A stretch of 64,000 nucleotides of DNA. It comes from Brenneria rubrifaciens. GTDB taxonomy: Bacteria; Pseudomonadota; Gammaproteobacteria; Enterobacterales; Enterobacteriaceae. This document shows, one piece after another, positions 1 to 13,301 of the stretch (its first letter is position 1; each line of letters begins with the position of its first letter). The notes beneath the pieces are model-generated. The model worked only from the letters and a program-made list of their open reading frames with translations. It ran no database searches and was not told the origin of the DNA. A program made the position numbers and the translations under genes. The DNA is taken from assembly GCF_005484945.1 (NCBI RefSeq), contig NZ_CP034035.1, forward strand, positions 2,170,001 through 2,234,000, in the 5' to 3' direction.

Positions 1-1
1 C

Positions 2-1168
2 GATGCTTTCAGCGTGCCCGGCACCTGTATTATGGGTTACAACAATATCCGGTTCGATGATGAAGTCAGCCGTAATATTTTTTACCGCAACTTTTATGAT
101 CCCTATGCTTACAGTTGGCAGAACGGCAATTCCCGCTGGGATTTACTCGATGCGTTGCGTGCGTGTTACGCCTTGCGTCCTGAAGGCATTATCTGGCCTG
201 AAAACGAGGAGGGGTTACCCAGCTTCAGGCTGGAGCATCTGACTAAAGCCAACAGCGTTGCGCACGAACACGCTCATGACGCGATGTCCGATGTCTATGC
301 CACAATTGCCATGGCAAAATTGCTGAAACAGGCTCAGCCCAAGCTTTTCGATTATCTGTTCCAGCTACGTAATAAGAACAAAGTCAGCCAGTTGATTGAT
401 ATTCCGCGAATGAAGCCGCTTGTGCATGTTTCCGGTATGTTCGGCGCGGCAAGAGGCAACACCAGTTGGGTAGTGCCGCTCGCCTGGCACCCGGATAACC
501 GGAATGCCGTCATCATGTGCGATCTGACTGGTGATATGTCCCCCTTGATGACCCTGACCGTCGACGCGTTACGTGAACGCCTGTATACGCGGCGGGAACA
601 ACTGGCCGACGATCAGAGCCCGGTGCCGATCAAGCTGGTTCATATCAACAAATGTCCGGTTCTTGCGCCTGCCAGCACGCTGCGGCCGGAAGACGCCGCT
701 CGGCTGGGGATTGAACGTCAGCGCTGTCTGGATAATCTGGCTCTGCTGCGACAGAACACGCAGGTCAGGGAAAAAGTCGTTGAACTGTTTGCCGAATCTG
801 CGGCGTTCCCGCCCGCCAGCGATGTCGATCTCCGGCTGTACGATGGCTTTTTCGGTGATGCGGATCGTATGTCCATGAAAATTATCCAAGAAACGGCGCC
901 ACAGAATCTCCCGGCGCTGGATCTCAAATTTGTTGATAACCGTTTGGAGCCGCTGCTGTTCCGCTATCGTGCCCGTAACTTCCCCAGCACGCTCGATCAT
1001 GGTGAACAACAGCGTTGGTTACGTCACCGGCAGGCGATATTTTCCGCTGAGCGGCTACAAGAATACATTGCGGAATTGGATACGCTTTATCAGCGCTACG
1101 AGGGGGATAAACAAAAAACCGAATTAATTAAAGCGCTCTTTGCCCATGCCCAGGCATTGACCCGTTGA
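2..1168 (+). CDS. sbcB: Exodeoxyribonuclease I, 5'-truncated by window edge
   Basis: Exonuclease I degrades single-stranded DNA 3' to 5' and acts in mismatch repair and recombination. The open frame runs in from the window edge with no start; 388 residues of an expected ~475 are visible, so roughly 85-90 N-terminal residues, with the first DEDD acidic residues, lie outside. What remains covers the rest of the nuclease domain (YNNIRFDDE near the start, then HDAMSD, which carries the late catalytic His/Asp pair), the SH3-like domain and the C-terminal helical domain. It aligns along its whole length with remembered E. coli SbcB. The stop is TGA at 1166-1168. It converges on the next gene across 95 bases that contain a GC-rich inverted repeat (1210-1230) without a T tract. 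Confidence 0.96.
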   Translation, partial: DAFSVPGTCIMGYNNIRFDDEVSRNIFYRNFYDPYAYSWQNGNSRWDLLDALRACYALRPEGIIWPENEEGLPSFRLEHLTKANSVAHEHAHDAMSDVYATIAMAKLLKQAQPKLFDYLFQLRNKNKVSQLIDIPRMKPLVHVSGMFGAARGNTSWVVPLAWHPDNRNAVIMCDLTGDMSPLMTLTVDALRERLYTRREQLADDQSPVPIKLVHINKCPVLAPASTLRPEDAARLGIERQRCLDNLALLRQNTQVREKVVELFAESAAFPPASDVDLRLYDGFFGDADRMSMKIIQETAPQNLPALDLKFVDNRLEPLLFRYRARNFPSTLDHGEQQRWLRHRQAIFSAERLQEYIAELDTLYQRYEGDKQKTELIKALFAHAQALTR

Positions 1169-1263
1169 CGGCTAGTCTTCCAATCATGGCGAACGGCGGT
1201 TTGATAAGGTGGCGGGCTGGATACCCGCCATAGTAAAGCGGAAGAAAAGGTGGTAGCAAAAAA

Positions 1264-2019
1264 TTACATATCCTGAAATTTCTTCTTTTTCTCAATCTGT
1301 AATCTTTCGAGATCAAAAATAATCTGCTGTAAATCGCGCTCCTGCGCGGCGGATAAAGCCAGAAATTTAAAGCTCAGGCGCTGGGTGAGTTTAATTTCAC
1401 CTTTGTTATCGACAGCTTTCACCGCAGACTGGCCGATAAACTGTAAGTCGACACAAAAGAATCCATATTCATCAAGGTCCATCTCAACCTTTTCAATAAT
1501 ATCGCCTTGTTTCAACAAATCTGACGTATCACGATCAGTGCACAAACTCAGTCCCCCCAGAGAGAGATCTTTGATCGTGAATTGAAAATGACTTTCATCG
1601 GGTAATTCCCCACGGCAGATTAGCGGCGGCCATAATGGGGTATTGATGCGAAAATAGTTTCTGCGTTGAATAAAATAAAGCTGCTCGGGAATGGCTGCGG
1701 TAAACGCCGGAAATCCTTGAAAATCGACAGTACGAACTATTTCCGCCTTGAACTCGACTTTAGCGCCCGCCGGTTCAGCGACAAAAGACAGCGAACCGGC
1801 ATACAACGCCCGACTGTTCTCGTGCTCCACACTACCTAGGTCAAAAACAAAGATATCATTATTGGGCATCACCTCGAGAATTTTACTGATAAACTGACCA
1901 TGAGAGTGATTAATCATTACGGCCGTGTCATTTTTCTTTAATTCGCGTAGCGTCGCGCAGATAGCCAGTTTATTTCGTTTAACAAACTGTTCATTTATAT
2001 TTTCATCCACTGCTTTCAT
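1264..2019 (-). CDS. ycgR: Flagellar brake protein YcgR (PilZ, c-di-GMP receptor)
   Basis: YcgR binds cyclic di-GMP and then slows the flagellar motor. The 251-residue protein has the usual two parts: an N-terminal YcgR domain (about residues 15-110) and a C-terminal PilZ domain (about 115-235). Both c-di-GMP-binding PilZ motifs are intact: RxxxR at Arg120-Arg124 (in RRNYFR) and DxSxxG at Asp151, Ser153 and Gly156. The C terminus is lysine-rich. The length fits the family (about 244 in E. coli). It is monocistronic, between sbcB and yeeZ and away from any flagellar gene in this window. The start ATG is preceded by GGGCGGGG rather than a classical AGGAG, so the start is good but not certain. 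Confidence 0.93.
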   Translation of the reverse strand: MKAVDENINEQFVKRNKLAICATLRELKKNDTAVMINHSHGQFISKILEVMPNNDIFVFDLGSVEHENSRALYAGSLSFVAEPAGAKVEFKAEIVRTVDFQGFPAFTAAIPEQLYFIQRRNYFRINTPLWPPLICRGELPDESHFQFTIKDLSLGGLSLCTDRDTSDLLKQGDIIEKVEMDLDEYGFFCVDLQFIGQSAVKAVDNKGEIKLTQRLSFKFLALSAAQERDLQQIIFDLERLQIEKKKKFQDM

Positions 2020-2159
2020 CCCCGCCCTATAACCAATGGTATATATTGATGCATATCCTTAATGAACCACAAGATACAAATCGGTACAAACGGTATCGGC
2101 ACAACGGGCATCCAACTTTAGGAAAATCAACCAGCCAAGCGTCCGAACAGCCGAACTGA

Positions 2160-2987
2160 TTAATTTAGCGGCATCGTCATCGGGTCGGGGTATTGATATT
2201 CAAACCCGAGCTCATGACAAATCCGCTGGCCGTCAACCAGACGTTCTGGAACCGTGTTGTCACCCGCAGCAAATTGCGGCGGCGGCAAATTCAGTTTGCG
2301 AGCCTGAGCGGGATAATAATCCTGTCTGGCGGGATGCGCTGGCGCGCAAAGATTATAAAGATGCCCGCCATGCGGCCGTTTCAGCAACAGTTGCATCGCC
2401 GATATCACATCTTCCTGATGAACCAGATTCACACCGTGAGCCCCGTCAGGTAATCCCGTTTTCCCCGCCAGAAAACGGCCAGGATGACGTTCACCGCCAA
2501 CCAGTCCCGCCAGACGCAGAATATCGACGTCGGTGTCTGGCAGATGTTGTAACCATTGCTCAAGCAATACCAGCACGTTGCCCGCGCGAGTGACCGGGTT
2601 TAACGGCGAGTTTTCTTTTACCGTTCCCACGGTGCCGCCATAGACGGACGTCGAACTGGTGAACATAATGCGCGGCACATGAAAAACGCGGGCCGTATTA
2701 ACCAATTGCCGCACCGCCTGGGCATAACCTTCCCCGCCTTTCGCGGTTCGGCTGGCGGGAAGCGTGATAATCAGCACATCCACCTGCAATAACGCGTTCA
2801 GTTCATCGGCATCACATGCCAATTCGGGAGTAAGTTGAAGCAGATAGCACTCGATACCGCTCATCCGGGCGGCTTCAACGCCATCAATCGTCGTTTTACT
2901 GCCGACAACCTGGTAGCCCTGCCCGTTCAACGCTAATGCCAGCGGCATACCCAGCCAGCCCAATCCGACAATCGCCACTTTTTTCAT
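2160..2987 (-). CDS. yeeZ: NAD(P)-binding SDR/epimerase-like protein YeeZ
   Basis: This is an atypical short-chain dehydrogenase/epimerase of unknown substrate. The N terminus has the dinucleotide-binding GxGxxG pattern (VGLGWLG near residues 7-13), followed by FTSSTSVYGG with the Ser/Tyr of the SDR active site, and then DILRLAGLVGG. Length (275 residues) and sequence match E. coli YeeZ, which lies beside the his operon in that genome too. Two ATGs lie in tandem (2990 and 2987). The GGGGAG ribosome site is only about 4 bases from the first and 7 from the second, so the second is chosen. It is divergent from the his operon, whose promoter region it shares. Confidence 0.9.
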   Translation of the reverse strand: MKKVAIVGLGWLGMPLALALNGQGYQVVGSKTTIDGVEAARMSGIECYLLQLTPELACDADELNALLQVDVLIITLPASRTAKGGEGYAQAVRQLVNTARVFHVPRIMFTSSTSVYGGTVGTVKENSPLNPVTRAGNVLVLLEQWLQHLPDTDVDILRLAGLVGGERHPGRFLAGKTGLPDGAHGVNLVHQEDVISAMQLLLKRPHGGHLYNLCAPAHPARQDYYPAQARKLNLPPPQFAAGDNTVPERLVDGQRICHELGFEYQYPDPMTMPLN

Positions 2988-3096
2988 CATTTACTCCCCC
3001 CAAATCCAACGCGGCATCCATCTCGCTACGATTCGTCTCGCTACTATAGCCTGTAACAACATTGCCTTGCCAATCGTCCTCTTAAGTAAAAAAGTG

Positions 3097-3125
3097 TTGC
3101 GCAAAGACCACTACATGGTTTAGGT
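3097..3125 (+). promoter_or_regulatory. his operon promoter (sigma-70)
   Basis: A -35 box TTGCGC (3097-3102) and a -10 box TTAGGT (3120-3125) are separated by exactly 17 bases. The E. coli his promoter as remembered also has TTAGGT as its -10. A GC-rich stretch (CCGGCAGG) follows the -10, as expected for a promoter controlled by the stringent response; that control is inferred. It lies 45 bases upstream of the leader peptide start. Confidence 0.7.
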
Positions 3126-3169
3126 TATCCGGCAGGCAGTAGTAGACTGGTATCACCAAGAGACAATTT

Positions 3170-3217
3170 ATGACATGCGTTCTATTTAACCACCATCATC
3201 ACCATCATCCTGACTAG
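3170..3217 (+). CDS. hisL: his operon leader peptide
   Basis: This is a 15-codon leader peptide, MTCVLFN followed by six His, then PD and TAG. Six consecutive histidine codons (CAC CAT CAT CAC CAT CAT at 3191-3208) sense charged tRNA-His. When it is scarce the ribosome stalls there and the downstream RNA folds into the antiterminator. E. coli has seven His codons, so this leader is one shorter. An AGAGAC sequence just upstream can serve as the ribosome site. It is followed by the attenuator hairpin and then hisG. Confidence 0.95.
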   Translation: MTCVLFNHHHHHHPD

Positions 3218-3278
3218 TCTTTCAGGCGATTGGTGCTGGAAGACGTTCAGATCTTCCAGTGGTGTAGAGCGAAAAGAG

Positions 3279-3312
3279 AGCCCCCGGAAGATTGCTTCCG
3301 AGGGCTTTTTTA
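3279..3312 (+). terminator. his operon attenuator
   Basis: The stem AGCCC-C-CGGAAG (from 3279) pairs with CTTCCG-A-GGGCT (to 3305), followed by a run of T (TTTTTTAT). This is a strong Rho-independent terminator between hisL and hisG. The pairing of hisL with this hairpin is the classical histidine attenuator. Upstream segments around 3225-3265 (ATCTTCCAGTGG and neighbours) can compete for the CGGAAG arm as the antiterminator. Confidence 0.93.
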
Positions 3313-3366
3313 TTGGCCCATGTTTTTTAAAAAAAGTATTTAATTTGACAGGTTAATGAGGTTTCC

Positions 3367-4266
3367 ATGCTGGATAAAACACGTTTACGGATAGCAATGC
3401 AAAAGTCTGGTCGTCTGAGCGACGACTCACGCGAACTGTTGGCTCGTTGTGGCATTAAAATCAATTTACAGCAACAACGTCTCATCGCTTTAGCTGAGAA
3501 CATGCCGATCGATATTCTGCGCGTCCGCGATGATGATATCCCGGGTTTGGTTATGGATGGTGTTGTCGATTTGGGGATTATTGGGGAAAACGTTCTGGAG
3601 GAAGAGTTGCTCAACCGCCGCGCTCAGGGCGAAGATCCGCGCTACTTTACCCTGCGCCGTCTGGATTTCGGGGGTTGCCGCCTGTCTCTGGCCGTGGCGC
3701 TTGACGATGAGTATACCGGGCCGCAGTGTCTGCAAAACAAACGCATCGCCACGTCCTATCCTCACCTGCTCAAGCAATATCTCGATCGTCAATCCATCAG
3801 CTTCAAATCCTGCCTGTTGAATGGCTCCGTTGAAGTCGCGCCGCGCGCCGGGCTGGCAGACGCGATTTGCGATCTGGTGTCAACCGGTGCAACACTGGAA
3901 GCGAACGGCCTGCGCGAAGTAGAAGTCATCTATCGTTCCAAAGCCTGCCTGATTCAGCGTGATGGTGAAATGCCCGCCGATAAACAAACGCTGATTGACA
4001 AATTACTGACGCGTATCCAGGGCGTTATTCAGGCCCGTGAATCAAAATATATTATGTTGCACGCGCCAAGCGAGCGCCTGGAAGAAGTCATTTCATTATT
4101 GCCGGGTGCCGAACGTCCAACGGTTCTGCCGTTGGCTGGCGATCAAAGCCGCGTCGCTATGCACATGGTCAGCAGCGAAACCCTGTTCTGGGAAACCATG
4201 GAAAAACTCAAATCGCTCGGCGCCAGCTCAATTCTGGTCTTGCCAATTGAAAAAATGATGGAGTGA
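3367..4266 (+). CDS. hisG: ATP phosphoribosyltransferase
   Basis: HisG catalyses the first committed step of histidine synthesis, ATP + PRPP to phosphoribosyl-ATP, and is feedback-inhibited by histidine. The 299-residue protein is the long form. The catalytic periplasmic-binding-protein-like domains occupy about residues 1-220, with the PRPP-binding segment around [14 protein letters not shown]. The C-terminal ACT-like regulatory domain (about 225-299) binds histidine, so no separate HisZ is needed. A GAGG ribosome site precedes the ATG. It is the first structural gene after the attenuator and its stop lies against the start of hisD. Confidence 0.98.
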   Translation: MLDKTRLRIAMQKSGRLSDDSRELLARCGIKINLQQQRLIALAENMPIDILRVRDDDIPGLVMDGVVDLGIIGENVLEEELLNRRAQGEDPRYFTLRRLDFGGCRLSLAVALDDEYTGPQCLQNKRIATSYPHLLKQYLDRQSISFKSCLLNGSVEVAPRAGLADAICDLVSTGATLEANGLREVEVIYRSKACLIQRDGEMPADKQTLIDKLLTRIQGVIQARESKYIMLHAPSERLEEVISLLPGAERPTVLPLAGDQSRVAMHMVSSETLFWETMEKLKSLGASSILVLPIEKMME

Positions 4267-4271
4267 TGTCG

Positions 4272-6691
<2,420 letters not shown>

Positions 6692-6707
6692 TCGTTAAGG
6701 AGCCAAT

Positions 6708-7775
6708 GTGGGCCAGAAATACCTTTTTATTGACCGTGACGGAACCTTGATTGCCGAACCGCCTGAGGATTTCCAGGTCGACCGGTTGGACAAGCTGGCG
6801 TTTGAGCCAGATGTCATTCCGTCACTGCTGGCGCTGCAAAAAGCAGGCTATGCGCTGGTGATGATCACCAATCAGGACGGTCTGGGCACCGCCAGTTTCC
6901 CGCGGGAAACGTTCGATCCCCCGCACAATCTCATGATGCAGATTCTGACGTCTCAGGGTATTCAGTTTAAGGAAATTCTGATTTGCCCTCACCTGCCGGC
7001 GGACAACTGCGAGTGCCGTAAACCCAAAACCGCGTTGGTGACCGAGTATCTGCACGATGGCGTGATCAATCTTGCTCACAGCTATGTCATCGGCGACCGG
7101 GAAACCGATCTGCAACTGGCGCAGAACATGGGCATCAGCGGATTGCGTTATCAACGTGAAACGCTGAACTGGCAGGATATTACCCGCCAGTTGACGAAAC
7201 GCGACCGGCACGCGGAGGTTAACCGCGTGACGCGAGAAACGGCGATTGACGTTAACGTCTGGCTGGATCGGGAAGGCGGCAGCAAAATCAACACCGGCGT
7301 CGGTTTCTTCGACCACATGCTGGATCAAATCGCCACCCACGGCGGTTTCCGCATGCACATTGAAGTCAAGGGCGATCTGTACATTGACGACCACCACACC
7401 GTGGAAGATACCGGTCTGGCGCTGGGGGAAGCGTTGAACAAAGCACTGGGAGACAAGCGCGGCATCGGCCGCTTTGGTTTCGTTCTGCCGATGGACGAAT
7501 GTCTGGCGCGCTGCGCGCTGGATATTTCCGGGCGTCCGCATCTGGAATATAAAGCGGAGTTCAGCTACCAGCGCGTGGGGGATCTGAGCACGGAAATGGT
7601 GGAACACTTCTTCCGTTCGCTTTCTTACGCCATGGGTTGCACCCTGCATCTGAAAACCAAAGGGCGCAACGATCACCACCGGGTGGAAAGCCTATTCAAA
7701 GTGTTTGGCCGTGCGCTGCGCCAGGCTATCCGGGTAGAGGGCGACACGTTGCCGAGTTCGAAAGGGGTGCTGTAA
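6708..7775 (+). CDS. hisB: Bifunctional histidinol-phosphatase / imidazoleglycerol-phosphate dehydratase
   Basis: HisB is a fused enzyme that performs steps 6 and 8 of histidine synthesis. The N-terminal half is a HAD phosphatase with the nucleophile motif DRDGTL (Asp9 and Asp11) and a zinc-binding CxH...CxC loop ([11 protein letters not shown]). From about residue 167 comes the IGP dehydratase domain, with the metal-binding histidine motifs [29 protein letters not shown] and [11 protein letters not shown]. Length (355) equals that of E. coli HisB. It starts with GTG after a TAAGGAG ribosome site, and its TAA stop overlaps the hisH ATG. Confidence 0.98.
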   Translation: MGQKYLFIDRDGTLIAEPPEDFQVDRLDKLAFEPDVIPSLLALQKAGYALVMITNQDGLGTASFPRETFDPPHNLMMQILTSQGIQFKEILICPHLPADNCECRKPKTALVTEYLHDGVINLAHSYVIGDRETDLQLAQNMGISGLRYQRETLNWQDITRQLTKRDRHAEVNRVTRETAIDVNVWLDREGGSKINTGVGFFDHMLDQIATHGGFRMHIEVKGDLYIDDHHTVEDTGLALGEALNKALGDKRGIGRFGFVLPMDECLARCALDISGRPHLEYKAEFSYQRVGDLSTEMVEHFFRSLSYAMGCTLHLKTKGRNDHHRVESLFKVFGRALRQAIRVEGDTLPSSKGVL

Positions 7776-8365
7776 TGAATGTCGTCATTCTGGACACTGG
7801 CTGCGCCAACCTCTCTTCGGTCAACTACGCCGTACAACGCCTGGGCTACGACCCGGTTGTCAGCCTTGAAGCCGAGATTGTGCTGCATGCCGATAAGCTG
7901 TTTCTACCCGGCGTGGGCACCGCGCAGGCGGCGATGGGTCAACTGGCTGAACGCAATCTGATCGACCTCATCAAAGCTTGTACCCAACCGGTGCTCGGCA
8001 TTTGTCTGGGTATGCAGTTGCTCGGAACATCCAGCGATGAAAACGGCGGCATCCAAACGCTGGGCATCGTTGATGAACCCGTGAAACGCATGTGCGATCG
8101 CGGACTGCCGTTACCCCATATGGGCTGGAATCAGGTGTTCCCGCAGGCGGGACATCGCCTATTCCGCGATATCGATGACAATGCTTATTTCTATTTCGTG
8201 CACAGCTACGCCATGCCGGTCTGCGCCAATACCATCGCCCAGACCCGTTATGGCGACGCGTTTACCGCGGCCGTGGAAAAAGATAACTTCTTTGGCGTCC
8301 AATTCCACCCTGAGCGCTCCGGCGCCGCCGGCGCTCAGTTGCTGAGAAACTTTCTGGAGATGTAA
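7775..8365 (+). CDS. hisH: Imidazole glycerol phosphate synthase, glutaminase subunit
   Basis: HisH is the class I glutamine amidotransferase that feeds ammonia to HisF. The catalytic triad is visible: Cys77 in GICLGMQ, and His178 and Glu180 in FHPERS. The product is 196 residues. The start chosen is the ATG at 7775, overlapping the hisB stop (TAATGA), although the frame stays open upstream inside hisB; the N terminus [15 protein letters not shown] is the conserved one. It is separated from its partner hisF by hisA, as in other enterobacteria. Confidence 0.97.
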   Translation: MNVVILDTGCANLSSVNYAVQRLGYDPVVSLEAEIVLHADKLFLPGVGTAQAAMGQLAERNLIDLIKACTQPVLGICLGMQLLGTSSDENGGIQTLGIVDEPVKRMCDRGLPLPHMGWNQVFPQAGHRLFRDIDDNAYFYFVHSYAMPVCANTIAQTRYGDAFTAAVEKDNFFGVQFHPERSGAAGAQLLRNFLEM

Positions 8366-9860
<1,495 letters not shown>

Positions 9861-9867
<7 letters not shown>

Positions 9868-10478
9868 GCAACGAGCAAAAAGACCAACTCGATTGGGGAA
9901 AAACAGGCGGAATGCTGCCGGTAGTGGTGCAACATGCGGTCTCCGGCGAAGTATTGATGCTGGGGTATATGAATCAGGACGCGCTGAACGCGACCGAAGC
10001 AAGCGGCAGAGTGACGTTCTTTTCACGTACTAAACAGCGGTTATGGACAAAAGGCGAATCTTCCGGTCATTTTCTGAACGTGGTTTCAATCACGCCGGAT
10101 TGTGATAACGATACCTTGCTGATTCTGGCCAATCCTATTGGGCCGACCTGCCATCTGGGCAACAGCAGTTGTTTTTCCCCCGCCGCCAGCGACTGGACAT
10201 TCCTCTATCAATTGGAGCAGTTGCTAGCCGAACGCAAACATGCGGACCCAACCAGCTCTTACACCGCGCGTTTGTATGCCAGCGGCACCAAGCGTATTGC
10301 GCAGAAAGTTGGCGAGGAAGGTCTGGAAACCGCACTGGCGGCAACGGTTCACGATCGGGAAGAGTTAACCAATGAAGCGGCCGACCTCATGTATCACCTG
10401 CTGGTTCTGTTGCAGGATCAGGATTTGGATCTGTCGACCATCATCAATCGCCTGAAAGCCCGCCACACCAGCAAGTAA
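9861..10478 (+). CDS. hisI: Bifunctional phosphoribosyl-AMP cyclohydrolase / phosphoribosyl-ATP pyrophosphatase
   Basis: This fused enzyme (also called hisIE) carries out steps 2 and 3 of the pathway. The N-terminal cyclohydrolase (residues 1 to about 115) has the metal/substrate motifs DCDNDTL and [12 protein letters not shown]. The C-terminal pyrophosphohydrolase (about 115-205) has the acidic helix [10 protein letters not shown] and [14 protein letters not shown]. The start is GTG within the end of hisF. It is the last gene of the operon and a strong terminator follows 6 bases later. Confidence 0.97.
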
Positions 10479-10484
10479 CGTCCC

Positions 10485-10514
10485 CCGCGCACATGGGATG
10501 ATGTGCGCGGTTTT
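10485..10514 (+). terminator. his operon terminator
   Basis: A perfect 10-base stem, CCGCGCACAT (10485-10494) with ATGTGCGCGG (10501-10510), loop GGGATG, is followed by TTTT. It closes the his operon 6 bases after hisI and separates it from the accessory operon. Confidence 0.9.
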
Positions 10515-10804
10515 CCCCTCCCCTTTTCATGCGCCCTGCCGTCAGCAAGTAACGATTAGCACGAAGCACCAAAATAATGCACTGAATGAGTCATATTGAA
10601 GCTGAGCGTTTGTTTTTGGTGCAGTTACGCTTTTCCCTCAACCCCAGCCGCCGCAAAAGCTCGTCTTCCCTTTAATTTTTAACAAATTGATTTATCCATA
10701 CTATTTCCATTGCGCAATACCATTTTGTGACGGCCTTCTCGTGTTGGCATACTTTCTGCTAAGTCTCATATATAAGAACCATGTTCCATTTTTTGAGACA
10801 TGCA
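10515..10804 (+). other. Intergenic region upstream of the IclR-type gene
   Basis: No gene is seen in these 290 bases. The second half is AT-rich (ACAAATTGATTTATCCATACTATT around 10682-10706 as two overlapping stretches) and should hold the promoter and operator of the accessory operon. No operator could be named from the sequence alone. Confidence 0.4.
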
Positions 10805-11548
10805 ATGAGCATTTTAAATACCACCGCCGATATCCTGAAATTGATGAGCCAACTTAAGCGCGGCATTACCGCAGGCGATCTCATCACTCATTTGCAAATG
10901 CCCAAAAGCACCGCCTCACGGGTGCTGAAACAGTTGTGTGAAACCGGATTCCTGCAACGCGATCCTGCAACGGGCAGTTATCAGCCGGGATTGCTGCTGA
11001 TAGAAACAGCCTATCTGGTGCATCGTGTTTCTTCCCTGACCGACGATATTGAACAAGCCTTGCGCGCCCTGTGCCAGAGTACCGGACATACGGGCTATCT
11101 CTCCGTACTGGATGGCGATGAGGTGCTGGTATTACGCGTGATCCCCGGCCGCCACGCTTTGCGCGTTATTACCCATCCCGGTACACGTTCTCCCGCCTGG
11201 GAAACCTCGACCGGCCGCGCGTTGCTTTCCCGTTTTTCCGACGAACAACTCGCCGAACACTGTTCGACGCCGCAGGCCGCGACCACCCTCGACTTCACTG
11301 CGCAACGGAAACGTATTCATACCATTCGCCAGCAGCGCTGGTCGTATGCGGTCAATGAGGCCGTACCTGGCACGGCTTCCGTAAGTTGTTCCGTTCACAA
11401 CCCACAGACAAAAGAGAGCATCGCGTTCTGCCTCACCTTTCCGTCCTCCATGGCGGATCAGCAGGAAATCTTGCTGTTGGCCGAACAGCTCTATCAGGCG
11501 GCGATGCCGATTGGCAAGAAGTACGGCGACCCTTACTGGTTGAGCTGA
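10805..11548 (+). CDS. IclR-family transcriptional regulator
   Basis: This is a DNA-binding regulator with an N-terminal winged helix-turn-helix (about residues 5-65, including MPKSTASRVLKQLCETGFLQ) and a C-terminal IclR effector domain (about 75-245). The chosen ATG at 10805 gives 247 residues, the typical family length; an in-frame ATG at 10781 would add 8 unconserved residues. It is on the same strand as, and 61 bases before, the OPT transporter gene, so it is probably the local regulator of the six-gene operon. IclR members often control catabolic operons in response to a small carboxylate. The effector here is not known. Confidence 0.88.
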   Translation: MSILNTTADILKLMSQLKRGITAGDLITHLQMPKSTASRVLKQLCETGFLQRDPATGSYQPGLLLIETAYLVHRVSSLTDDIEQALRALCQSTGHTGYLSVLDGDEVLVLRVIPGRHALRVITHPGTRSPAWETSTGRALLSRFSDEQLAEHCSTPQAATTLDFTAQRKRIHTIRQQRWSYAVNEAVPGTASVSCSVHNPQTKESIAFCLTFPSSMADQQEILLLAEQLYQAAMPIGKKYGDPYWLS

Positions 11549-11609
11549 TGCGGATAATCATAACAACACCGCGCTCTCACATTTATTACGTTTACAGGAG
11601 TGGTATCAC

Positions 11610-13232
11610 ATGTCACAACCTTCACCTTTTCACCAGGATAAAACATTATCCAGGGCGCATCACCGGACATTCAATCCGTTAACCTTGCTGTTTCTGGTCA
11701 TCCTCAGCCTGTTCGGGGCCGTGATTGGCATCCAACTGCTGACCACGCTCGGCGTTACCCCCAATACGTCGATCATCGGCGCGTTAATTGCCATGTTGAT
11801 CGCACGCGTGCCGCTACAGCTTATGCAGCGCTTTCGCTCCATTCATGTGCAGAATTTGGCGCAAACCGCCATTTCATCGGCGACTTTCGGCGCGGCAAAC
11901 AGCCTGCTGCTGCCGATTGGCATACCCTGGCTGTTCGATCGGCCAGACCTGATTCTGCCGATGTTTATTGGTGTCGCGCTGGCGATGCTGCTGGACGGCT
12001 ATCTGCTTTACCGCATGTTCAACACTTCCATTTTTCCGGCGACCGGCACCTGGCCTCCCGGCGTCGCCGCGGCTGAATCCATTAAAGCCGGGGATACAGG
12101 GGGGAAACAGGCAGTGTTGCTGAGTGCGGGATTGGCGCTGGGCGTCATCGGTTCCAGTTTCAAATTACCGATGTCCGCCCTGGGCACCGCGTTTATCGGC
12201 AACATCTGGGCGCTGTCGATGTTCGGCATCGGCCTTTTACTGCGCGGTTACAGCCAGCCGTTACTGGGCATTGATATCAATCAGCACTATATTCCTCACG
12301 GAATGATGATTGGCGCGGGGATCGTAGCGCTGTTTCAGGTGATTGCGCTGATCCGGGGAAAACGCGGGTCGCAGGCGGTATTGACCGCCAAGGCTCTGCA
12401 AGCGGCCAACGATGACCGCCGCCATATCCTTTCCGCGCTGCGCATGGGCGCAATCGGTTATATCGGACTCGCCGCCCTGATTGCCTTCGGTACCGGGCTA
12501 TACAATGAAATGTCGCTTACCATGTTGCTGATCTTCGTGCTCTATGCCGCGTTCGCCGCGTTTATTCATGAATTGATCGTAGGACTTGCGGCGATGCATT
12601 CCGGTTGGTTTCCGGCATTCGCCGTAGCGCTGATCACGCTGATCATCGGCATGATGATCGGCTTCCCGATGCAAGCGCTGGCGGTACTGTGCGCGTTTTC
12701 CGTCGCCACCGGTCCGGCCTTCGCCGACATGGGATACGACCTCAAAGCCGGATTTATTCTGCGGGACAACGGACGTGACGCCGCTTTTGAACTGGATGGC
12801 CGCCGCCAGCAACTGTTTGCCGCCATGGTCGCGTTTGTGGTTGCTATCCCCGTGGTCTATTTTTCCTACCAGAGTTACTTTCAGCAGGGATTGATTCCCC
12901 CTGTCGCTAAAGTGTATGTCGCCACCATCAAAGCCGGCGTATCAGGCGATATCGCCACATCGTTGCTGCTGTGGGCGGTTCCAGGCGCCATTATTCAATG
13001 GCTGGGCGGCTCACGCCGTCAGTTAGGCGTCCTGCTAGCAACCGGCCTGCTGATTGCAAACCCGCTGGCAGGCTGGGCCGTGATACTGGGGATTACACTG
13101 CGACTGGCCATCCTCAAATGGGGAAGCGCGGCAATGCGCAGCCAGATGGAGGTCTTTGCTGCCGGTCTGATTGCCGGTGACGCTATCTATAACTTCTTCC
13201 ACTCTATTTTCGCCAGCAGGACAGGCAAATAA
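11610..13232 (+). CDS. OPT-family oligopeptide transporter
   Basis: This is a polytopic inner-membrane protein of 540 residues with about 12-14 hydrophobic segments. Recognisable OPT/YSL features are the long hydrophobic first segment after a ~25-residue polar N terminus, NSLLLPIGIPWLF, and the segment FPATGTWPPGVAAAESIKAG followed by GLALGVIGSSFKLP. OPT transporters import small peptides or their derivatives, probably with protons. An AGGAG ribosome site lies 10 bases before the ATG. It precedes four probable intracellular enzyme genes, so it most likely imports the compound they process. The substrate cannot be read from the sequence. Confidence 0.85.
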   Translation: MSQPSPFHQDKTLSRAHHRTFNPLTLLFLVILSLFGAVIGIQLLTTLGVTPNTSIIGALIAMLIARVPLQLMQRFRSIHVQNLAQTAISSATFGAANSLLLPIGIPWLFDRPDLILPMFIGVALAMLLDGYLLYRMFNTSIFPATGTWPPGVAAAESIKAGDTGGKQAVLLSAGLALGVIGSSFKLPMSALGTAFIGNIWALSMFGIGLLLRGYSQPLLGIDINQHYIPHGMMIGAGIVALFQVIALIRGKRGSQAVLTAKALQAANDDRRHILSALRMGAIGYIGLAALIAFGTGLYNEMSLTMLLIFVLYAAFAAFIHELIVGLAAMHSGWFPAFAVALITLIIGMMIGFPMQALAVLCAFSVATGPAFADMGYDLKAGFILRDNGRDAAFELDGRRQQLFAAMVAFVVAIPVVYFSYQSYFQQGLIPPVAKVYVATIKAGVSGDIATSLLLWAVPGAIIQWLGGSRRQLGVLLATGLLIANPLAGWAVILGITLRLAILKWGSAAMRSQMEVFAAGLIAGDAIYNFFHSIFASRTGK

Positions 13233-13301
13233 AATAAAGGGGTAAGCCATCATGATGTTGCAACGCATCTGATACATCACTTTTCAACAAGAGAATAGGT
13301 T

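Noticed and set aside
1210..1230. Inverted repeat between sbcB and ycgR as a terminator
   Set aside because: The TGGCGGG/CCCGCCA stem has no T tract on either side, so a terminator call is not supported; it may be a 3' stabilising hairpin.
3191..3208. CAC/CAT run as a simple-sequence repeat
   Set aside because: It is the histidine codon run of the his leader peptide, followed by the attenuator.
6822..7679. A 285-codon open frame opposite hisB
   Set aside because: It is antisense to the well supported hisB and shows no recognisable domain.
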